Source of the DNA: Pseudomonadota bacterium
GTDB lineage: Bacteria; Pseudomonadota; Gammaproteobacteria; Burkholderiales; Burkholderiaceae_C
Reading direction: 5' to 3'
Assembly (NCBI GenBank): GCA_963205115.1
Contig: CAUJHV010000032.1
Span: 124,001 to 188,000, forward strand
DNA: 64,000 nt
The notes below the pieces were generated by a model. It made no database searches and was not told the DNA's origin. It was given only the letters and a program-made list of their open reading frames with translations. A program made the position numbers and the translations under genes. Positions 57,401 through 63,562 of the stretch are shown here, piece by piece. Numbering within the stretch: position 1 is the first letter of the stretch; every line of letters begins with the position of its first letter.

Positions 57401-59036
57401 GCGTGGACTGCAGCGTGAAGCCGTGGCCTGCGGTGGTGGCCAGGTTCAGCGTGCCGCCGGCCATGGCGTCCACGGTGATCTGGCCGGTGGCCTGCAGCAC
57501 GACGTTGGCACTGCCCGACAGGCTCTCGAGCTGGCCGCGCGAGACGGTATTCAGTGTGGTGCCGCTGCCTTGGTTGGCGTCAGCAGCCGCGACGGTGTTG
57601 TCGCCGGCATTGCTGTCCTGGCTGCCGCCCGAGGCGCTGTCGGTGATGCGCAGGTCGGTGGGGTCCAGCAGCAGCGTGCCGCTGGCGCCGCGTGCCGCGC
57701 CGAGGTCCACCTGCCCGGTCAGGCCGAGGTTCTTCTGGCTGGAGATTTCCGCGAAGCCGCCGTGGCCGCCTTGCGCCCCACCGCGTGCCGAGAGGCTGCC
57801 GGCAAAGCGCGTGGTGTCCTGCGACCACAGCGTGATGTGGCCGCCATCGCCCGTGACCCGCGCGTCGGCGTGCAGGCGGGCGCCGCGGTCCACATCGGTG
57901 GTGAGGCTCTTGCGGGCGTAGCCCGTGTCGCGCCCGTCGCTGCCCAGTGCGATCTCGCCGCCGCCCGTGCCGCCGGAGGTGTCGATGCGCGCGGCTGCAC
58001 CCAGCTGCACGTGTGCGCCGTTGACGCTCACGCGGCCGCCGGTGCCCGCTGCGCCGCCATCGGCCAGCAGGCTGCCGTTCACGGCCACCGTGCCGCTGTC
58101 GCCACCAGCCAGCACGATGCGTCCGGGCGTGCCGCTGACGGTGGTCGCGCTGACCAGGCCGCTGGTGTTGATGACCTGGTCGACCACGCCCTTGACGGCG
58201 CTGGCGCCCAGCATCACGGTGCCGCCGTCGGCGCTCAGCGTGCCGGTATTGACCACCTGCGCCAGCGGCGCCGCGCCGGCCGCGAAGCTCAGCAGGCCGT
58301 CGCCCTGGAAATCGAGCGTGAATGCGGCGGCCCCGCCCAGCATCACGCGGCCCAGGCGGGCCTGGATGACACCGCTGTTGGACACACGCGGCGCCACCAG
58401 CGCGGCCAGGCCGTTGTCGCGGATGCTGATCTCGCCGGCATTGACGATGCCGGCCTGGGCATTGGCTGACGCCTCACCGAAGCGGTAGCGGCCGGCCAGG
58501 AAATCGTCGTCGCGGATGTTGGCCGTGCTGGCCACCAGGCCGCCCACGTCCAGCCGCGCGGTGGGTCCGAAGACCACGCCGTTGGGGTTGACCAGCAGCA
58601 CCGTGCCGTTGGCGGTGAGGCGGCCGAAGATGGCCGAGGGGTCGTTGCCCAGCACGCGGTTGAGCGTGACGCTGCTGCGCGAGGGCTGCAGGAAGTTCAC
58701 CGTCTCGCCGCTGGCGATGTTGAAGCTCTGCCAGTGGATGATGGCCTTGTTCGTGCCCTGGTGGATGTCCAGCGTGCCCGGCACGCTGCCCACCACCTGC
58801 ACCTGGCCGGACACCACCTGCGCACCGCTGGGGTTGGCCATGGCCGATGTCGTCGCCAGCGCCGCAGCCACCAGCAGCGCCAGTGGCGTGAAGGCCACGC
58901 CGTGGCCGGCCCGCCGGTGCCAGCCCAGGGCGCGGCGGATGCGCCGCGGGCAGCGCACGAAGGCGCGTTCACGGGCGGGCAGCAAGGGGCGGGCGGCGAC
59001 AGGGGTGGGGGCGGCGGCGGTGGCGGTGTGGCTCAT
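45477..59036 (-). CDS. Giant TpsA filamentous haemagglutinin-like exoprotein
   Basis: This 4519-residue secreted protein is the exported partner of a two-partner secretion system. An extended basic N-terminus (1-45) and hydrophobic core lead to a signal cleavage near AMA-NPS (residue 67). The TPS/haemagglutination domain spans about 68-330, with LNRVLGNDPSAIFGRL and the NPNG motif at 150-153 followed by VVFGP. The rest is beta-helix made of degenerate repeats rich in Gly, Ser, Thr, Val and Ala. The C-terminus (TVVPTIVSGVVPG...) shows no toxin, VENN or cysteine-pair anchor. An adhesin or matrix protein is the likely role. It lies 52 bases after tpsB. Confidence 0.93.
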   Translation of the reverse strand: MSHTATAAAPTPVAARPLLPARERAFVRCPRRIRRALGWHRRAGHGVAFTPLALLVAAALATTSAMANPSGAQVVSGQVQVVGSVPGTLDIHQGTNKAIIHWQSFNIASGETVNFLQPSRSSVTLNRVLGNDPSAIFGRLTANGTVLLVNPNGVVFGPTARLDVGGLVASTANIRDDDFLAGRYRFGEASANAQAGIVNAGEISIRDNGLAALVAPRVSNSGVIQARLGRVMLGGAAAFTLDFQGDGLLSFAAGAAPLAQVVNTGTLSADGGTVMLGASAVKGVVDQVINTSGLVSATTVSGTPGRIVLAGGDSGTVAVNGSLLADGGAAGTGGRVSVNGAHVQLGAAARIDTSGGTGGGEIALGSDGRDTGYARKSLTTDVDRGARLHADARVTGDGGHITLWSQDTTRFAGSLSARGGAQGGHGGFAEISSQKNLGLTGQVDLGAARGASGTLLLDPTDLRITDSASGGSQDSNAGDNTVAAADANQGSGTTLNTVSRGQLESLSGSANVVLQATGQITVDAMAGGTLNLATTAGHGFTLQSTQSGGIRFVDAATEIRTQGGDITLLAQGAGSTLSNIGKLSSNGGAITLKSAGLVEVAGALNAGSGTVRLESAAGSIARAAGASPLLSGGRVELTAPAGHVGATGQPIQTHTPQLTIASGGHAVATSDQALTALSLDLANRAGSASKDYQVSAPGLAFQVSDGSALAIDQIAQAAGLNLTIASDRTLQLGTVNVGPGALSLTATAGDLLGTAQTALTAGTLALHAQGSTGANGAIGSSGQPLLTAAGRLTATAGSGGAQVSNTGALALDQLIATGASTISSSGTLTVAHADTGTAALTLASTGGSVLDDGSTATSVTASTLSLSAGGAIGSSGARLATNASTLSANAGAGGIVATTTATSSVLSSIVSGDGPIDIRTGGSTTLTSLSSTTSSAANPITVTATGTGSMSVGTVNAGALGDVTLATTSGSIFGNTGLITGNRASLNAANSGSVTVRTAASTLDVQAGSSSISITQTGAVTLERISTPSSLASVTSSSGDITVGAISTSSSGQVTLTASAGSILEDGNAATRISTGTASLSASAAVGTPALPVQTKATGLAVTSTGDLLVTNTDATLTSLSITNRHSAPGNAATLQVNSPYLTFDVTDTGTSYTLDRLVSVPLGSLAFNGDATLQLGQVQAAGSVNLTATQGHIVDDGNLNSRVTAGSTLTLSAAQGSVGSSSNPIGVNASSLVLTTRGDLYVDNIADLATLTITSTHPDTTTSYGMAIKAPSLHLQVSDSAAGHAVQTLVDNSSLSLTFTSDRDITLGQVDLTHTGTARFTSSAGVIKDDGDKSTRVLANSSTFSGLAVGASGVDHLDVVTGTLAATASAGGVFVQVPMPTGSTNTNSTVTLGTVSAAGPVAITALEGDLSLGGFLTATNQAISLTATQGSILSPIGYSVGIGGGSLTLNAGTAIGASDRALPITSSAGATLTAQAGTAMFASSSGPMTLSSLQAPTGITYTQNAGDITVGAVDASAASNVSISTTTGAIRDDGNGATGIRGAQVTLSAAQGSIGSGTAIAVDTPRLVLSAMGDIGVADSATLDSLSITRSSNPTGTMAITAGAGQVFALDEENGTHHLHTVTSTTPLAFGFTGPYTVKIGQVDVGAAGSATIASAADIVNIGSPGDGIAAGTVSLTSGTNGSIGTSWTGATIALTGTTALTLSTGQNAYVSSSSALTDLAITSTNTTTAAGTASLFGLSATGQTFAITDSGSTQSLDFAGTALNNFAFTTRKNIQAGAITATGDVTLATSGGGANSNISSDSGSGTIAGNRVLLTATSSTAGGGSIGSSGSALRVDTPTVILSGSGNIYLNDAQNLTRLDMTVTHGTNTSFGYGVTAGNLNSFAITDGNTQSLGMSVTGAMDFAYSVDRALSLSTVDAGTSTTGSIALTSRSAPTGTGAQINRSSGSLTGGTITLSAAGTNGGVGAGATLSTNTKNLSIASGGNVSVSNSTTLTSLSLDAQHHTSGSSTHSYSISSTGLTFSISDTLGNTGFRLANISQSSLELSLKADRVITASSVNTGAGGKVTLHSASYVQGGSGASAGSPSITTGDLTLNGGSAFGYQGSTPLYTAAGTLSSNLTNTLYLSNAGALTLKTNTVGGSADVASSNNSLLQGAGGLFTTPTLKLSANQSLGSTGSLLTDARRLTLVARNHIDVSNASDLYALTMTSTHGTAGVQNTVSVAAPRLNLALTDSVGGDQYHLSNLVDSTGIDFTLSTDVALNLGTVNAQAGRALALYSTGTTTSITNDGSSLLQGGSILLSAGGSVGAAGGSGTRMQTDTRALTIATGADAYVDNAKDLISLSLTSSQTAGGTAPVYQVTAPALSFDVTDDGATHINHVADSTGLNFVLNTRRDQAVDTIDLGRSGTVSLTSTGDILGDADSSHRVTAASATFFASNGGAIGSVGNPIRLSAPIASFAPTGALNVDSDTHIDQLAISTTHPTVTYGGTYSIVSVPIAGAAYPLFTATDSVTGTALTSLDDPLGLAFSFTSDRAIQVGTLNLGTTGTVALTGTGSGGILGDGDANTRVQAASLSMVSYGGAVGASGSGNGIDATVQSLSAAAQGGGVNLALHGPTALGSISSTGGIGITNDEGDIALGAINAGGNAFTIDNAGGSILSGSIFNSTTVSLTASGSIGNVSDIGTSANGGGTTTLTASASAAHGAAGSVTISESYNLLASSVTAPAAVTLSSGYDLLAGTITSGAAVALSSSQGSINGSSGSNAISGTAIELSARYGSSNGIGSAGTRLNVNSPQLVLNTPGSVYVTDSADLNRLTIDRTNYTGGGSAGTLSVLASNLTLSATDSADTTTLTTVVDSTGLDFTYLGIGALAVGNINVGTAGSVLLQGYLSSGDGHIDAIDSSSLIRAGTVTLQAYGTDSRIGSSATPLGLAAGTLIASSGTGGIHLQQAGSLNLSSLSTTGDLQVSSSSGDLTLGTLSYNAAGTLDLTASGGSILAGGSTLAGTGSAATMNLSAAHGIGTALAPIRINASAGHAVNASVTGTGSLYLDSLGTMNGGLTTAVNDGATNVTAAGAIKLQSMSTGTDAEGNDIRVRSRASDITVVSVSGGAAAEFTTVDLAALGGRLLVSPGATLEAAEVLLHGATGVGDSSNRVSAIGQRMQISSGGGNILLAAPTATALTSVNAHGGTIDILQSAHLQLGSVATEGGNLTVSSTAPNVDLFAGNLDAGGGTVTLSATGAGSRLLDDGNPSSTISGGTVSLTAAGGVGRIGAALQTRAASLSVSSGNGIVIDDSRTAGVQLASIVASDGAVSITSTGPMTATAVQAQTDLPGNDVTLHSTGGDITAVDVRAGSGHGAISLTAAGAIAAGGAGPQLRAHRASLTAGGDIGAGTPLVVQLGSGALALSGTTAAITTTGDLDLSSGLHVTGNLSLIADGVLTVPAVSSGGAVTLSGGTDVLGSGATPRALTVSASSLTLGSGAAGGDTQLLTTVGSLQASLAGAGKLTVSQTGTLAGATLSTTDGDITLTSSGAVQANIVVAGGANRRVQLTAASGDLTAGTVDAGSAGRIELAATAGTVNGAAAALTAASLGLSSGVGIGSAATPFVTDIAQVDAQVTGSGGIYLSSPTALTLGTLATNGGDIAVAATGVIQLGSVTTTGAQRYTGALTLTGDLSGSQLLVDGPLTLAGGARRLTGDLHVTGAIAGGGFAATLNGGAGGVVLDGAATGLGSLTVQATQIQLGSVTTSGAQSYQGATTLNGSYLTGGGAFEVLGTAQLAGTTQVDTGAGAARFGGTLGGAQALTVNSSGATRFDGAVTLQSLATDAAGSLAIHGGSVTTTGTQQYGEHVVLGSDLALTASRVTLAQGADAATPGQQGLSITGPAQLPVALGSQAALKSLVITGDAVLDGGSVTTTGTQRYDGALSLGQATTLTGTGLAFGGAIDGAVGLTLTAGSGDVQIGAAIGHGTRLQALTVNGSGSTQLGGDVRTAGAQRYGSAVVLTGDRVLEGTGVAFDGAIDGAQRLRIDAGSGDARLGGRVGAITRLGELTITSSGATTLTGSVQAASVTTDAPGTLALNGGTVDTTGAQSWGERAILGTDTVLSGSRVSLLAGVDATVAGGQSLEIVGDASLGAGIGTQRALSQLRVRGASTWAAGDVQTTGDLRIDGDANLLADQAWTSTQGSINLSGRVDSTGGANLTLASDAGAVAVEGAVGATDALGALTVRAATTADFGGQIRAYRLHQTVGGQSHFLGTVWVNGIDGIELRGASVRFEQAVTATDGALNVALTDPAGILGFASAAALRTSLGFTQSGGASVELPASVVVTPGPIVLAAPARLPAGTAQLEAGGAITLPGLSGTSTALTLAAGTGAAAAGGVLAIGLDDGNPAHLLDVSSLTVPRAASAQVYGRIAGQGGAVTATLVRGGLLGAPYFANGTPWGPQVDINALVATTVPPSVVPRVMPGTLTTVVPTIVSGVVPGIAPSTPATGPLFTHRSTTFEFVPSALRPETRPQVLQVLGEAVNTTGASR
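46580..48100 (-). repeat. C-terminal TpsA repeats (T-T-G-x-Q-x-Y units)
   Basis: At least six copies of a unit beginning VTTTGAQRYDGAL-like occur, at about 48090, 47830, 47550, 47325, 47100 and 46815, spaced about 75-95 codons. Each is followed by a -LTGTGVAF-GAIDGA--LT- strand pattern. They are degenerate at DNA level. These units resemble C-terminal repeats in large TpsA proteins and probably form turns of the beta-helix. Confidence 0.65.
50200..56950 (-). repeat. Central TpsA repeats (~110-200 aa units)
   Basis: About ten degenerate units follow the pattern L-F-VTDS----L--LVDSTGLDF-F-SDRAIQLG-VNLG-AGSV-LTS--G-I--DG-AST-V-A-T-SLSA-GGSIGSSG-PL. Clear copies begin near 56950, 55625, 55235, 54220, 53800, 53400, 52970, 52370, 51960, 51530 and 50540. 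They diverge at DNA level, so they are old duplications. Confidence 0.65.
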
Positions 59037-59088
59037 GGATGTTCTTTTGTGCGGGTGTTCGGTGGCGGGGCGTTGAGATCCGTTCGGT

Positions 59089-60825
59089 TCAGAACGGCTG
59101 GACCCACTTGAAGAACAGGCGCGGCTGTTTGTTGCTCTGGGTATGGGGCACGGCGTTGATGGGCTTGGCCAGCTCCAGGGCGGCAAAGCCGCGGCCGGCG
59201 ACGCTGCTGCGCACGCCCATGCCGGCAGAGACCAGGCTGCGGCCTTGCAGCAGCGGCGCACCTTCGGGGTGGGCGCGCAGGCGGCCGGCATCGACGAAGC
59301 CATACACCTGCGTGTCGGCCGGGGCCCAGGCCCAGCCCGGGTTGTGGCGCAGTTCCAGCGAGGCGGCCACGCCCTGATCGGCCGCGATCTCGCCGTCGTC
59401 GAAGCCGCGGCCGAAGGCAGCGCCGCCCAGCGCCATCTCTTCGCTGGCCAGCAGCGGGTCGGCGCTCCACTGGCCGGTGGCGGCCAGCACCAGGCTGCTG
59501 CGCGCGCCCAGCGGCTGCACGCGCGTGAGGTCCACGCTGAGCTTGGTGAATTCACTGCGGCCGCGGGCGCGTGAGGCCAGCGGGTCGCCCGGGGCCTTGG
59601 CGCCCAGCACGTCCAGGCCCTGGTGCAGCGTGATGCGGACAGCGCTCAGGCCGTCCCACTCGCTGTCCGCGCGATCGGCGCTCAGGCCCACGCGGGCCAC
59701 GCGCAGCCGGTCGCGCGTGAAGGGCACGCCGGCCATGTCGGTGTTGACGTCGCGCAGCTCCAGCTGGCCCACGGCGCGCACATTCATCTGGCGCGAGCGC
59801 ACCAGCGGCCAGCTCAGCGTGGCCTGGCCGGATTGCACCTGGCTGCGCACGTCCAGCGCCACCTTGAGCTTCGGCTGCGATTGCGACACCGAGGCCGACA
59901 CGTTCAGGTTCAAGCCATCGCCCGCCAGCCAGGCCTCGTAGCCGGCCATGGCCATGGCGCTGCGGTCCGTGGGCAGGGAGCTGCGCAGGTTCAGGCTCAG
60001 CCGGTCGGCACGTTCGCCCAGGGCGTCGAAGGACGCGGCGGCGCCCACCTGTGCCCAGCCCAGGTAGGGCGAGCTGCGCGTGTCCAGTGTCAGCGCGGCC
60101 TCGCGGGCGCGCCGCTGCGAGCTGACGCGCAGCACCGAGCCGCCCAGCGTGGTCGGTGAGGCCTCCAGCACCGCACGCACGGTCAGCCCGGCCAGGTCGT
60201 TGGCCAGCAGCAGCCGGCGTTCGATATCTGCCAGGTTGACGGGCTTCACGCCGCGCAGGGGCGCGATCAGCCGCTCCACGGCCACGCGCGCCGGGCCGAT
60301 GTCGCCCTCGAAGACGATGTCGGCCAGAAAGCCTTCCACCACCTGGATGCGGAAGACGCCGCTCTCGATGGTCTGCTGCGGCACGATCACCCGCGTGGTG
60401 ACGAAGCCGGCGGAGCGGTAGCGCAGCTCGATCGCCTGCGCCACGCCGAAGGCCTGCGCCACCGAGATGGTCTGGCCGATGAGGCCGGCATACAGCGGCT
60501 CCAGACTCTGCGCGCTGTAGTGGCTGGCGCCGTCGATCTGCAGCTGCGTCAACTTGAACTGCATCGCCTGCGCACCGGGTGGCGCTTGCGTGGCCGCAGC
60601 CTGCGGCACGGCGATCGGCGCACCGCCCAGGCCGGGCGTGGGCAGCAGCGGTCGCAGCGGTTCGCGCCCCGGCTCGGCGCCGGAAGGCAGCGCGCCGGGC
60701 GACGTCTGGGCGTGGGCGGACGGCCCCATGCAGGCGATGGCGATGGCCAGGGCCAGCGCGCTGCCCCCTGGCCTGAACCGCGGAAGTGAATGACGTTCGC
60801 GCGGCAAGGTCGTGGGCATGTGCAT
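59089..60825 (-). CDS. TpsB outer-membrane transporter (ShlB/FhaC/HecB family)
   Basis: TpsB forms the outer-membrane barrel that exports TpsA. It has 578 residues. A signal peptide ends near SAHA-Q (39/40). POTRA domains follow (about 88-165, with FKLTQLQIDGASHYS, then the VVEGFLADIVFEG block). The barrel fills the rest, with GRGFDDGEIAADQG near residue 470 equivalent to the VRGF tip motif, and the chain ends in Phe (KWVQPF), as outer-membrane proteins do. The start is ATG 60825 or 60819. It is the first gene of tpsB-tpsA-sapC; its promoter must lie in the 352-base gap upstream. Confidence 0.94.
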   Translation of the reverse strand: MHMPTTLPRERHSLPRFRPGGSALALAIAIACMGPSAHAQTSPGALPSGAEPGREPLRPLLPTPGLGGAPIAVPQAAATQAPPGAQAMQFKLTQLQIDGASHYSAQSLEPLYAGLIGQTISVAQAFGVAQAIELRYRSAGFVTTRVIVPQQTIESGVFRIQVVEGFLADIVFEGDIGPARVAVERLIAPLRGVKPVNLADIERRLLLANDLAGLTVRAVLEASPTTLGGSVLRVSSQRRAREAALTLDTRSSPYLGWAQVGAAASFDALGERADRLSLNLRSSLPTDRSAMAMAGYEAWLAGDGLNLNVSASVSQSQPKLKVALDVRSQVQSGQATLSWPLVRSRQMNVRAVGQLELRDVNTDMAGVPFTRDRLRVARVGLSADRADSEWDGLSAVRITLHQGLDVLGAKAPGDPLASRARGRSEFTKLSVDLTRVQPLGARSSLVLAATGQWSADPLLASEEMALGGAAFGRGFDDGEIAADQGVAASLELRHNPGWAWAPADTQVYGFVDAGRLRAHPEGAPLLQGRSLVSAGMGVRSSVAGRGFAALELAKPINAVPHTQSNKQPRLFFKWVQPF

Positions 60826-61177
60826 GGGCGGGCTGCGTGGCGGAAGAGGACATGCGAGCGCCGTCCGATTCGGCGCTCACGGAAGCGACGAATCTTGGTG
60901 GCCGAGGGGCGGGTTCAAAGCCCGAACTGGCGCGTTCGCCGCGTGCCATTTCTGGCGAACGGCGGCGCGACAGAGCTGTCAGGCCGGACCACCCGCCGGT
61001 CGGCGTGACCTTGCGGCGCCCCCGGCGCGGGCTCTGTGCTGCCGGCTGGCGCGGGCCCGGTCGCCCCCGACGCGCCAGCGCGGTGGGCCGGCCCACCGCG
61101 GCTCGGCGCTGCGGGCTGTCACCGGGCCCGTCGATGGCCGCGCGCGATGACCGCCAGCCCCGCGCGGCGGCACCCGT
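60826..61177. other. Upstream region of the tpsB operon, no gene seen
   Basis: These 352 bases lie between the ICMT-family gene and tpsB, both leftward. No coding frame has support. There is one modest inverted repeat, GTTCGCC/GGCGAAC with a 13-base loop, around 60932-60960. No clear -35/-10 pair could be chosen because the region is very G+C rich. Confidence 0.4.
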
Positions 61178-61660
61178 TCACACCCAGCGGGAAACCGTCT
61201 GCACGTAGACCGCGAAAGCCGGCCCGAACGCCTTCGCCAACGCACGCTCCTCGGGCACGATCTGGAAGCGGTCGATGTAGGCCACGAACAGCGGCACCCC
61301 CGCCAACGCGGCGAGGTCGCCCACGAAGACCCCCCATCCGGCCAGGGCCAGCGCCATGCCCAGGTACATGGGGTTGCGGGTGTGGCGGTAGACGCCCGAG
61401 TCGACCAGTGCCGACGCCCGCTCAGGCGCAAGCGGGTTGACGGTGGTGCGCTGGCAGCGGAACGCGCGCACGCCGGCCACGGCGATGGCGGCGCCGACGG
61501 CCGCCAGCAGCACGGCCACGTACGCAGCTGCCGGTATCCGGATGGCCGTGGGAGCGAAGCGGGCCAGCAAGGCCATGCTGCCGGCGAACACCAGCCAGAC
61601 GACGAGTGGAGGGATGCGAAGTTCCAGGTGGCGCACGGACGGTCCCGGTGGCGTTGTCAT
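61178..61660 (-). CDS. Isoprenylcysteine carboxyl methyltransferase-family membrane protein
   Basis: The 160-residue inner-membrane protein has four hydrophobic helices. The C-terminal half has the ICMT/PEMT signature GVYRHTRNPMYLGM followed by FVGDLAAL and a closing EERALAKAFGPAFAVY, the SAM-binding part of the family. Bacterial members are of unknown substrate; lipid or isoprenoid methylation is assumed. It is divergent from the SIR2-family gene (234-base gap). No ribosome site is clear. Confidence 0.82.
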   Translation of the reverse strand: MTTPPGPSVRHLELRIPPLVVWLVFAGSMALLARFAPTAIRIPAAAYVAVLLAAVGAAIAVAGVRAFRCQRTTVNPLAPERASALVDSGVYRHTRNPMYLGMALALAGWGVFVGDLAALAGVPLFVAYIDRFQIVPEERALAKAFGPAFAVYVQTVSRWV

Positions 61661-61894
61661 GGACGGGAGCGTCCATCAAGGGCGCCAGCTTGGGCCTTGC
61701 CATGATGGCAAGGTCAAGCGCGGCAGCGGGCGCCACGGCCGGGCTGCCCAACGGACCATTGCGCCACCACAACGGCCCGCACTGAACCGGGCTTGTCGGC
61801 GGCCTGCGGGCGGCGATCATGACGCTTGGCGATGATCCAAGGCGACGGGCCCCGGGCACCACCCGGTGCAGGTCCGGACCGAACAGACACCCGC

Positions 61895-62794
61895 ATGGAC
61901 GACCGACGCAACGAACCCAGCGACACGTCTGCCGTGGAGACGGCGGCATCCCTGATCGAGCAGGCCGACGCGCTGATCGTCGCGGCCGGTGCCGGCATGG
62001 GCGTCGATTCAGGCTTGCCGGACTTCCGTGGCCAGGAGGGGTTCTGGCGCGCGTACCCGGCCTTGCGCTCGGCGCAGATCGACTTCTACGACATCGCGTC
62101 GCCCGCGGCCTTTCACGCATCGCCCGAACGTGCCTGGGGCTTCTACGGCCATCGCTTGGCGCTGTACCGCCACACGCTGCCGCACGCGGGTTTTGCGCTG
62201 CTGCGCCACTGGGGCACGCGCATGCGCCAAGGCCTGAGCGTCTTCACGAGCAACGTGGATGGCCAGTTCCAGAAAGCAGGATTCGATCCGGCGCACATCC
62301 ACGAGTGCCACGGCTCCATCCACCACCTGCAGTGCCTGCAGCCCTGCCGCGACACGGTCTGGCCGGCGGACGACTTCCAGCCCGATGTCGACGAGCAGGC
62401 CTGCCGGCTGCGCAACCTGCCACCGCTGTGCCCGCATTGCGGCGGTGCGGCGCGGCCGAATGTGCTGATGTTTGGCGACGGCGGCTGGGTCGAGCGGCGC
62501 AGCGCGGCCCAGGCCACGCGACAGGACCTGTGGCTGTCTGCGGTGACGCGGCCCTTGGTCATCGAGTTGGGCGCGGGCACGGCGATCCCCTCGGTGCGGC
62601 ATTTCAGTCACCGCGTGATCCAGCGCTTTGGCGGGCGGCTGGTTCGCATCAATCCGCACGAGTGCGCCGTGCCGACCCGGCTGGACGTGGGGCTGCGGAT
62701 GGGCGCGGCGCAGGCGTTGGCGGCGATTGCGGAGGTGCTGGGTCCGGGGTGGGACTGGCCGGCGTCTGGTTGTCGCCGCAGCCAGAGCGGTTAA
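61895..62794 (+). CDS. SIR2-family NAD-dependent deacylase
   Basis: The 299-residue sirtuin fold has the NAD loop AGAGMGVDSGLPDFRG (31-46), FTSNVDGQFQKAG in place of the usual TQNID, the general base His139 in ECHGSIHHLQC, and a zinc ribbon formed by C147/C151 and the later CPHC. All parts needed for activity seem present, with Val in NVD instead of Ile. It is longer than CobB (about 230-280). A lysine deacylase is the first reading; SIR2 proteins also serve as NADases in defence, but those usually carry extra domains. ATG 61895 is chosen; ATG 61826 is possible. Confidence 0.85.
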   Translation: MDDRRNEPSDTSAVETAASLIEQADALIVAAGAGMGVDSGLPDFRGQEGFWRAYPALRSAQIDFYDIASPAAFHASPERAWGFYGHRLALYRHTLPHAGFALLRHWGTRMRQGLSVFTSNVDGQFQKAGFDPAHIHECHGSIHHLQCLQPCRDTVWPADDFQPDVDEQACRLRNLPPLCPHCGGAARPNVLMFGDGGWVERRSAAQATRQDLWLSAVTRPLVIELGAGTAIPSVRHFSHRVIQRFGGRLVRINPHECAVPTRLDVGLRMGAAQALAAIAEVLGPGWDWPASGCRRSQSG

Positions 62795-63138
62795 GCGGGC
62801 GCTGTCGATTTTCGTTTGGCGCTGAACCGCGCGGCCGCGGCCCACAGGGACCGGCATGCCCTGGTGTCAGTTTGATTTGAATACGCGCTGTACTCAACTC
62901 TGAACGATGGCGAAGTCGTCTCCTTTCATTCTGAACTTTCCGGGTGTTCAGGCTGCGTCCTGCGCGTGTCAATCCGACCTTCGCAAAGCGACCCTCGAGA
63001 GACATCGGCTGTTCTGACCTCGCCGCCCTGAAGCGGCCGGTCGTGCACTGCCACAGGCACCCCTAGGCGGCACACAGGGCGATTGAGGCTCGGAGCACGG
63101 CTCTAGACGGTGTGGGCTCATCTCACCGGGAGCCCATC
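62795..63138. other. Non-coding stretch before the IS91 remnant
   Basis: These 344 bases have no supported gene. The part from about 62865 to 63010 is visibly less G+C rich than its surroundings, which suits the junction of an inserted element. I could not recognise an IS91 terminal sequence or a target tetranucleotide. Confidence 0.4.
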
Positions 63139-63372
63139 GTGCAAGCCGCGGCGCAGCCCCAACGGGCTCCCGATGGCGCCCCGTTCCACTACGAACGCCA
63201 CCGCCCCGAGCGGACCGCGCTGCATCGCCTGGTCCAGCAGCACGTGGCCAGCTTCATCGCGCACACCGAGCCCAGCACCGGCGCCGGCCTGCCGCACTTC
63301 GTCAAGGACGCGTTCGATGCCTTCCTCGAGTGCGGCATCCTGGCGCGCGGCCTCTGGAGGCTGCGTTTGGCC
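63139..63372 (+). pseudogene. Truncated IS91-family transposase, N-terminal part
   Basis: From GTG 63139 (GGGAG upstream) the frame reads FHYERHRPERTALHRLVQQH, then GLPHFVKDAFDAFLECGILARGLWRLR. This is the start of the zinc-binding domain of IS91-type (Y2) transposases. The family then continues with RCxxC and a second cysteine pair; here the match stops at about 63372, just after WRLRL, and unrelated sequence follows. Only about 78 of about 400 codons remain, so the element is dead. It marks a past insertion next to the gene at 63563. Confidence 0.75.
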
Positions 63373-63562
63373 AGGGTGGTGAGCTCAGCGGGTTTCTTCG
63401 AAGGCGCCGGTGCCACCGGGCGATCACCGTTGCCGGCTGCCGCTCGTGAGAGAGCGAAGCGCCGGAATACACTGCTGCGCATCCAGCGCATGAACCCAGG
63501 CGTCACCCCGCGTCGCGTGCCGGCTCCGGCACGAGAACCCGCGCGGGCAGAGGGCACACCCC

